DNA of 64,000 nt from assembly GCF_029962835.1 (NCBI RefSeq), contig NC_080582.1:16314032-16378031 (forward strand), written 5' to 3'. Below, in pieces: positions 58,690-64,000 of the stretch (positions are counted from its first letter, which is position 1; every line of letters begins with the position of its first letter). Source of the stretch: Magnolia sinica. Taxonomy: Eukaryota > Streptophyta > Magnoliopsida > Magnoliales > Magnoliaceae. A program made the position numbers and the translations under genes. The notes beneath the pieces are model-generated. The model was given only the letters and a program-made list of their open reading frames with translations. It searched no databases and was not told the origin of the DNA.

Positions 58690-59760
58690 TCCTAAAAACT
58701 GGAGATGAAAGGGACCAAATGATTGTACTTCAATTTTTTCCAGTAATGCCTGGGAGGGTACTGCTTCTCCCTAAATGCAGTTATTCCACTCATTGCAGAT
58801 TTTCCAACAAAACATTGGAGAGAACGAATCAAGAGTACTTTCCTCTTTCCTATAAAGGACTGTTTCTGCAATTACTTGAGACTGCTCCAACCTTCTCCCT
58901 CCTGGTCCATGCAATTCCAAAGCGATTGGAAAAAAACAGTGCAAAAACAAGCCACTGAACAATGGAGGAATAGGTGAACTGATTCCTCTCCTTCATTGCA
59001 CCTGTTTGGGAAGCTAACACCTCTTTTCTTTGGATGGAGCTTTGCTAAGTGCACACGTGTGTGCAATAGAGCTCATGTACACGCCACTCATGTGCCAGCA
59101 TGTCATGATAGGTTCAAGATCGAATCCATCCATCAGAAAGGAACCACTAGATTGAGGCCCCATCCTGAGAATCAGGTTGATCCACTAGTCAGGTGGGTCA
59201 CAGTCTGCAAGACAAATGAGCTACTCTAAAAAAAATGGATAAAGTTTTCTAACCCATCCACCTGTTTCTAGTATTGGGGCCCGCTTGATGAGTGGACCAG
59301 ATTTATTTTTGGTAGAACATGTAGAAGGTCGGACCAATCTGATGGATGGATTGGATCTCGCACCTATGTGCCATGCTGTCAGTCATCATCCGATGGAAGG
59401 AACAAGCAGAGGCCCGCTTCCTTGTCTGACAAATTCCTCCTACAAGGGGGAGACCAAACTACTACATCCGGATGATGAAGAAACATTGAGCAAGGGAGAG
59501 CTCCCTATCTGGGGCAAGACTTGCTAACCTCGGAAACTCCTCCTGGAGGGACCTCTCTCCGATCCACAGGTCTTTCCAGAACTGATTTGCTGCCTGTCAC
59601 CACATGAGAATCTGACCCTCCTTGAACTTGTCCACCACTCTACAGACTGCCTTACACAGCCCAGAAGTTCTATATAAAGACGTCCTTTACCCAGCAGCCC
59701 CTTTCCTGGAATCTTCCCCAACTTCTGGGAGAGTGACCTGCTTTAGTTTCCCTAACAGCT
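58690..59760 (-). pseudogene. L1-type LINE fragment
   Basis: Minus-strand readings match the late part of plant L1 ORF2. 59740-59440 gives a post-RT region (WKDLWIGERSLQEEFPRL in a shifted frame, preceded by AVCRVV-type sequence). 59066-58870 gives the zinc-finger RVT stretch (NRCNEGEESVHLFLHCSVA). Between them (about 59050-59400) lies non-LINE sequence of the dispersed-repeat type ('cttgatgagtggaccag', 'gatggatggattggat'). Multiple frame changes are present. Confidence 0.6.
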
Positions 59761-60147
59761 GGTGAATTCCTCAGCCTTTGTCTTTAAGGTTCCTTGTGAA
59801 TGTCAAGTTTCATTCCAGTCTACCATCAACTGACACTTTTTTCTGCAAGTTGATTTTGAATAAACTTGGGAAGTTGGCCCCCAGTGATAACCCATCCATA
59901 CTTCTTCACATTCCTGTTTCTTCTTATTTCTTTTCTCCCTTTCCAACACCCTAGTTCAAGTCGTGTTGGATCTGGTTGTCAAGGTCCTCAGTTTGGGTTC
60001 GTATTGGAAAAGCCAGCCTGATTTGATATCAGGTTGGATTCGGGTTGACCAAATTCAGGTTGGATTAGGATGTGTTGGGAATAATTACGTCTATTTGGGT
60101 TGGGTGGGGTCTGGTCAGGTTGGGTCCCGTTGGATCAAGTATGGTGT
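59761..60147. other. GGGTTGGG-rich low-complexity stretch
   Basis: From about 60000 the plus strand repeats 'ggttgg', 'gggttgggtgggg' and 'caggttgg'; the same wording returns after 60651 ('gggttgggttggg', then 'ccaacccggcccaacc' in inverse). It looks like the body of an old repeat into which the retrocopy at 60148-60651 was inserted. Confidence 0.45.
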
Positions 60148-60651
60148 AAGTCGGGATGGGTTGTGGTGGGTTTCTATCCGTCCCTTCGATTTGACGGAGG
60201 GAATGGCGATGATTTCAGTGATATTGGAGCCAACAACGCTGGCATTCAGCAATGGGAAGAGGAGATGCAGGAGATTGTTCTGGAAGGTTCGGGCAGAGAT
60301 AAGGAGGCAGGTGAAAGCGCGGTCGAGGAGAAGGTTCAGCTTCAAATACGACCCTTTCAGCGATGCTGGGTCTGGATTCCTCTGTTGAATTAGATAACAG
60401 AGATTGAAAATGGTAGAAATAGGGTAAATGGGTTTTGTCTTGGGTGGGTTCTGTTTTTGCTTCTTGTATATGGAGTTTTTTTTCTTCTTTTCAGGAACGA
60501 GTGTAGGTGAGGTAGCTTTTGTACTGGGATTTCTATCTCGATTCTCCTGGGTCTTGATTTTTATTTTTATTTTTTTGTTTTTTAATCTTTTCTTTTCTTA
60601 ATATCAGTAATGGGTTATGTCTATTTAAAAAAAAAAAGTCGGGTTGGGTTG
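60148..60651 (+). pseudogene. Processed retrocopy with poly(A) tail and target duplication
   Basis: A transcript-like unit (60164-60635) ends in an A run (60627-60637) after a 3' UTR-like stretch. It is bracketed by AAGTCGGGATGGGTTG (60148-60163) and AAGTCGGGTTGGGTTG (60636-60651), a 16-base target duplication with one change. These are the signs of LINE-mediated retroposition of an mRNA. It contains a short open frame, listed separately. Since the frame is intact the copy is either recent or the frame's survival is chance. Confidence 0.6.
60203..60388 (+). CDS. Small basic protein in retrocopy (61 aa)
   Basis: The frame starts at the ATG of ATGGCGATGATT, close to the retrocopy's 5' end. It encodes MAMISVILEPTTLAFSNGKR, then a highly basic stretch (RRCRRLFWKVRAEIRRQVK, ARSRRRF), then FSFKYDPFSDAGSGFLC. 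From memory this resembles a family of small uncharacterised plant proteins with a basic helix followed by 'YDP.SYALNFD' and a Cys end. Here the ALNFD part seems missing, so it may be a slightly shortened pseudogene. No signal peptide or membrane segment. Expression and function unknown. Confidence 0.35.
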   Translation: MAMISVILEPTTLAFSNGKRRCRRLFWKVRAEIRRQVKARSRRRFSFKYDPFSDAGSGFLC

Positions 60652-60789
60652 GGTTGGGCTGCGAGTTGGGTCCTCTTGGGGTCAGCTTGGGCTCAGTTTG
60701 ACCCCCAACCCGGCCCAACCTGATCGAGTTACACTCCTGATCCTGACACCCTTTTTAGCCATGCATCTTGTCCAACGATGTGCTTATGT

Positions 60790-61332
60790 GTTGTTGCTGT
60801 TTTAGGAATATATTCGTACAGTCAACTCTTCCAACCATCTGCCGACATTAATTACTTATGTACCAGTGATCAATGCGACTGTGCAACTTCAGAAGGAACT
60901 GTCTGCTCTGCAATCTGAATTGGATCGGATCCAATTCTTACTGAAAATTGCTGATCCGACAAGAGAAGCTGCTCGGAGGAGGGATTCAAAAGCCCAGACA
61001 TCAAAATCTAACCAGCCAGATATTCCTGTTTCCAACGTCACAAAAAAGGCTTTTAGTGGAGCAAAAGAAAAGCTCTACGCTAGCAAAGCCTGCAAATGGT
61101 TCCTCCCATAAAGATAAAAGTCTTACCTTAGAAACAAGTAAACCTCCAGAAGGTGATAAAGATGTTAGTGACGGCATAGAAAGCAAAGTGGCCACATACA
61201 CGGTCACAAAGCCTATATGGCTTGGTGCTACAGAGGACATGTAAGTGAAAGAGAAGCAACATGTACATGATGAAGCGCCACAAAAAATGTATGAATCTGA
61301 CGACTTTGTTGACATTTGGGAAAGTGGCATTT
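60790..61332 (+). pseudogene. Kanadaptin (FHA-domain protein) C-terminal fragment
   Basis: The plus strand reads TVQLQKELSALQSELDRIQF, LLKIADPTREAARRRDSKAQ and on to 61111. After a frame change near 61080 it continues as GIESKVATYTVTKPIWLGAT, KEKQHVHDEAPQKMYESDDF and VD. These are the coiled-coil 'ELDRIQYLLKIADP' segment and the 'TVTKPQWLGA' segment of plant kanadaptin homologues (SLC4A1AP-like, with an N-terminal FHA domain). An in-frame TAA follows GATEDM at 61242. The FHA domain is absent and the end differs from the usual FVDYKDR, so it is a broken partial copy. Confidence 0.65.
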
Positions 61333-62229
61333 GATACTATGGACTGACAACAACAAGAAAAGATACTTTGATTTCTAACCATCATTCATTCATTCCACAA
61401 TAAATATAGGTCAACAGTTAAGAAGTAGAAAAAAAAAAATTAGCTCCATGATTTAATGTTGAAGAGAGTATATACTGTTTAATCTTTTATCATGAACAAA
61501 ATAAAGTAATTTACCTTTTCTAAACGATTCTTAAAATGCCCCCAGCAATTTAAAAACATAAAATGAACGCCAAGTGAAGCTTTAAATTATAGAATCGTAG
61601 GATTCATATAAAGAGGGATTCAAGGTGAGATTCAAATAGTTTTGCTTAAGATTAAACTCAAATCCTAAATTGCAAATAGTAGGATTTTGATGACTATGCG
61701 CTTGTTTAATATATGTGACCAATCACATTGAATTCATGCAGAACAATTGGGCGATGAGCGAACCTCATTGAATGACCGTTATGGTTACTGATGCATAATT
61801 TTATCGTGGCCATTGCTCATTCCAAACTGATCAAAAGATTTCAATGAATTGCTCAGAGTCACATTCAAATGCATGTTGGATGCACTGGTTGCAGATGTAG
61901 TGAAGTGGCTAACCATTTTGAACCCTTGCAATGATCCTGAGCATCTAAAGGGTACCGTACATTGTAGAGAACAGCTGGTTGAAGTTGTAAGCTTGTGAAA
62001 ACCGTTATCGCTACTCATGGAAGATAAAAAGTGGAGGATTTCATGGTCTATATGCTTCCTTTTGGACCTCTCTATAAACAGCAGCTATGAAAATGGAAGA
62101 TTGTAAATTCAGATGTTATGCATCGGTTGAACCTTTGTATCCATTCTGTGGAATCAGTACAAAATCAATCTGAAATTGAGGGAAACGATTCTAACTACAT
62201 TTGTTTTCATCTTTCAACAATGCCATTTT
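61333..62229. other. Mostly unrecognised; one exon-like patch
   Basis: Around 61880-61990 the plus strand reads LDALVADVVKWLTILNPCND and PEHLKGTVHCREQLVEV before a donor-like GTAAGC. It looks coding but I do not know the family. The rest is A/T-rich. Confidence 0.3.
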
Positions 62230-62305
62230 ACAGGTGTTGCATGTGGACTGGAGGATCCGGAGTTAACGGATTTGATCTTAGGTTATTATGCACAATTGAA
62301 GTCTG
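62228..62305 (+). pseudogene. Possible terminal exon, unidentified
   Basis: After a good acceptor (tttcaacaatgccattttacag) the plus strand reads GVACGLEDPELTDLILGYYA, QLKSECK and a stop. It may pair with the exon-like patch at 61880-61990, though the splice phases do not clearly agree. The duplicated block begins at its end: copy B at 36295 starts with the same 'gtctgaatgcaa' bases but lacks the exon. Function unknown. Confidence 0.25.
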
Positions 62306-63864
62306 AATGCAAGTGATTAGTGTATTGTCATTTCAAAGCGGCTTTCTAGTGTGTTTTCATTCGAGGAGGCCAAGTTCCCTGTTCAGAAAAAGTTCATAGA
62401 TGTAGGGTTCATGTTTGATCTTTCCAAGCCATTGATCTGTAGGCCCCCATCGTGGATGGACGATTGCCCCAAAATCTCCCAAATCAGAAGATCCTAGCCA
62501 TCAAATCTTTGGCCTTTTCTCCAGTGAGTGTGGTTTGTTGGTTCATTTCTTTTTAACAACAGGAGGTTAGAGTTGACCAATTGGGAGGATATACTGGGAA
62601 TGGTCCATCCATGATGGGGGACGTTTGATCAATGGCTTGGATAGATTAGCCATCGGCCCCACACTTACCAACCAGGTTCGGAAACCGGTAGGGAGCTTGG
62701 CCTCTTTTCATTCATTCTAATGTGGTGTAAACAATAATACGATAGGGATTTGATTCTTTAGTGCAGATACTGAGATTGAAAGCTCTAGCTACTGGTATGG
62801 ATGCATCTGGTAATTATTACTGTCTTGTGCATTCGGATTCCAGAGGAATGGTTCCTTCCACATAATGGGATGAAAGTAAGTCCTACCTGTTTCCATTGCA
62901 ATCCTCAAATTGGATGGCAGACGGTCACCATCTTTTCGGTGCATCTAAGATTGGCCCTTGGCCATTTATAGGTCTTTGTAGTGACAAATCTCATTATCGG
63001 GAATTTCTTCTCTCTAGAATTTCTCAGGATATTGATGGGAAAATCTGGCTAAAATTGAAATTTCTCTTATAAATTAATAAATATTTTAGGATTTTAATAA
63101 TGACTAATTAGGTACGTCCTTTTTGAGAAGGAAAAGTACCGAAGTACCCTATTTATTGTTTTTCTTTGGAAAGTAATGAAGTCAGAAAAAAAAAAAAAGT
63201 GGCCGCCCCACCTAGTTTGTGTATAACATTAGCATGCCAAACGTATTCAACCATACATAATAATCACAAGGACCAAAAATATTTTTTTATTGAATCACTA
63301 GTGGGCTGTGATTATATTTTGATGTTTTTAAGTGGTGTATATTATTTTTTATGGTGTGCCTCATCCTCCTTTTAGATTGACGAAATTTTTGGTACTTCTC
63401 AACACTATAGGAGATTACATCTATTGGACGGCTTGGATATCATAAAAATATGTAATGGGCCCCAAGAATTTCTACTTTACCAGTTTCAAAAGAAACAAGT
63501 GCATGGTGGGCATTATGGTAATTTCAGTGCTCTATTTGTGTGGAATTTTGTGGTAAAAATCCCTAAATAAAACGAGAGATGTCAACATCAAACGACTCGC
63601 CGGTTAAGACTGCAAATCGGATATGTGATGATGGGACCCAATTTTCAGGCTTAACTCAACTCAGCGTACAGATTTTCTCATGACCCAACCCGAACTTATA
63701 TCCAACAGTGCCTATTTCTCTGGATTTGATAAACATGATTAAGAGAATGATATAAATAATTAAGGATGCCCATCATGGAACAATTGAGTGGATCAATCGG
63801 GATTGGGATGATCCTGGCCCAAGTTTCAGCCTTATCCATGGTTGGCTAAGGTCATAAGCATATG

Positions 63865-63911
<47 letters not shown>

Positions 63912-64000
63912 ATAGAAAATTACATCTAAATTAGGGAACATAACTGAAACCTGAAAAACCCAACCAATTCATGCAAAGCAGAAAGGCCCCATAACAAAAA
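62297..64000 (+). repeat. Duplicated block, copy D (fullest)
   Basis: This stretch contains, in order, the matches to copy B (36295-36565), copy A left and right (526-682, 14169-15330) and copy C (51047-52990). It shows the empty sites for the LINE, the Harbinger-like element and the MITE found in the other copies. Non-coding. It continues past the window edge. Confidence 0.8.
63866..63906. repeat. (CT)n microsatellite
   Basis: About 20 uninterrupted CT units in block copy D. The matching place in copy C (about 52770-52795) has a TTC-rich stretch. Confidence 0.95.

Overview
The window is nuclear DNA of a flowering plant. The evidence is two full plant Ty3/gypsy retrotransposons, two CACTA transposon ends or bodies, L1-type LINEs, and gene fragments that read best as plant families: a ubiquitin protease, a RABA GTPase, an LRR receptor kinase, a CC-NBS-LRR resistance gene and kanadaptin. 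The many short dispersed repeats rich in GTGGGCCC and 'gatggacggtgtggat' wording resemble those I associate with magnoliid trees such as Magnolia, Liriodendron or Cinnamomum. That placement is an inference from memory. I see no clearly intact host gene; most of the window is transposons nested in transposons.

Layout. 1-525: right end of a CACTA transposon. 526-15330: one copy of a duplicated low-copy block. It was split by a PIF/Harbinger-like element (683-14165, TAA target duplication), which was itself split by a young Athila-lineage Ty3/gypsy element on the minus strand (886-12892, 5-bp target duplication ATGTC). 15931-26106: an older Tat-lineage Ty3/gypsy element on the plus strand (target duplication AAATC), with a long antisense gene between pol and the 3' LTR and an apparent antisense promoter. 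26107-32990: dispersed-repeat country with a long-TIR element, a small MITE, an L1 scrap and an LTR-like piece. 33000-34140 and 36576-43262: L1 LINE remnants. The second holds three later insertions: a palindromic element, a solo LTR and a hAT element. The hAT element carries an LRR receptor-kinase fragment.

44131-50618 is a 6.5-kb CACTA element without visible transposase. It carries minus-strand pieces of at least two host genes: a UBP16/17-type ubiquitin protease with splice sites kept, and a RABA GTPase. 51047-52990 is another copy of the duplicated block. It lies just downstream of a CC-NBS-LRR pseudogene (53235-56342, minus) that is interrupted by an LTR fragment. 58690-59760 is an L1 remnant on the minus strand. 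60148-60651 is a processed retrocopy with poly(A) tail, target duplication and a short intact reading frame. 60790-61332 is a broken kanadaptin fragment, and 62297-64000 is the fullest copy of the duplicated block, running off the right edge.

Nothing here forms a working pathway. What links the parts is transposon biology: two different DNA-transposon superfamilies have each picked up host gene pieces, and one retrotransposon carries an antisense gene with its own promoter-like sequence. All assignments were made by reading translations and repeats by eye; no database search was run.
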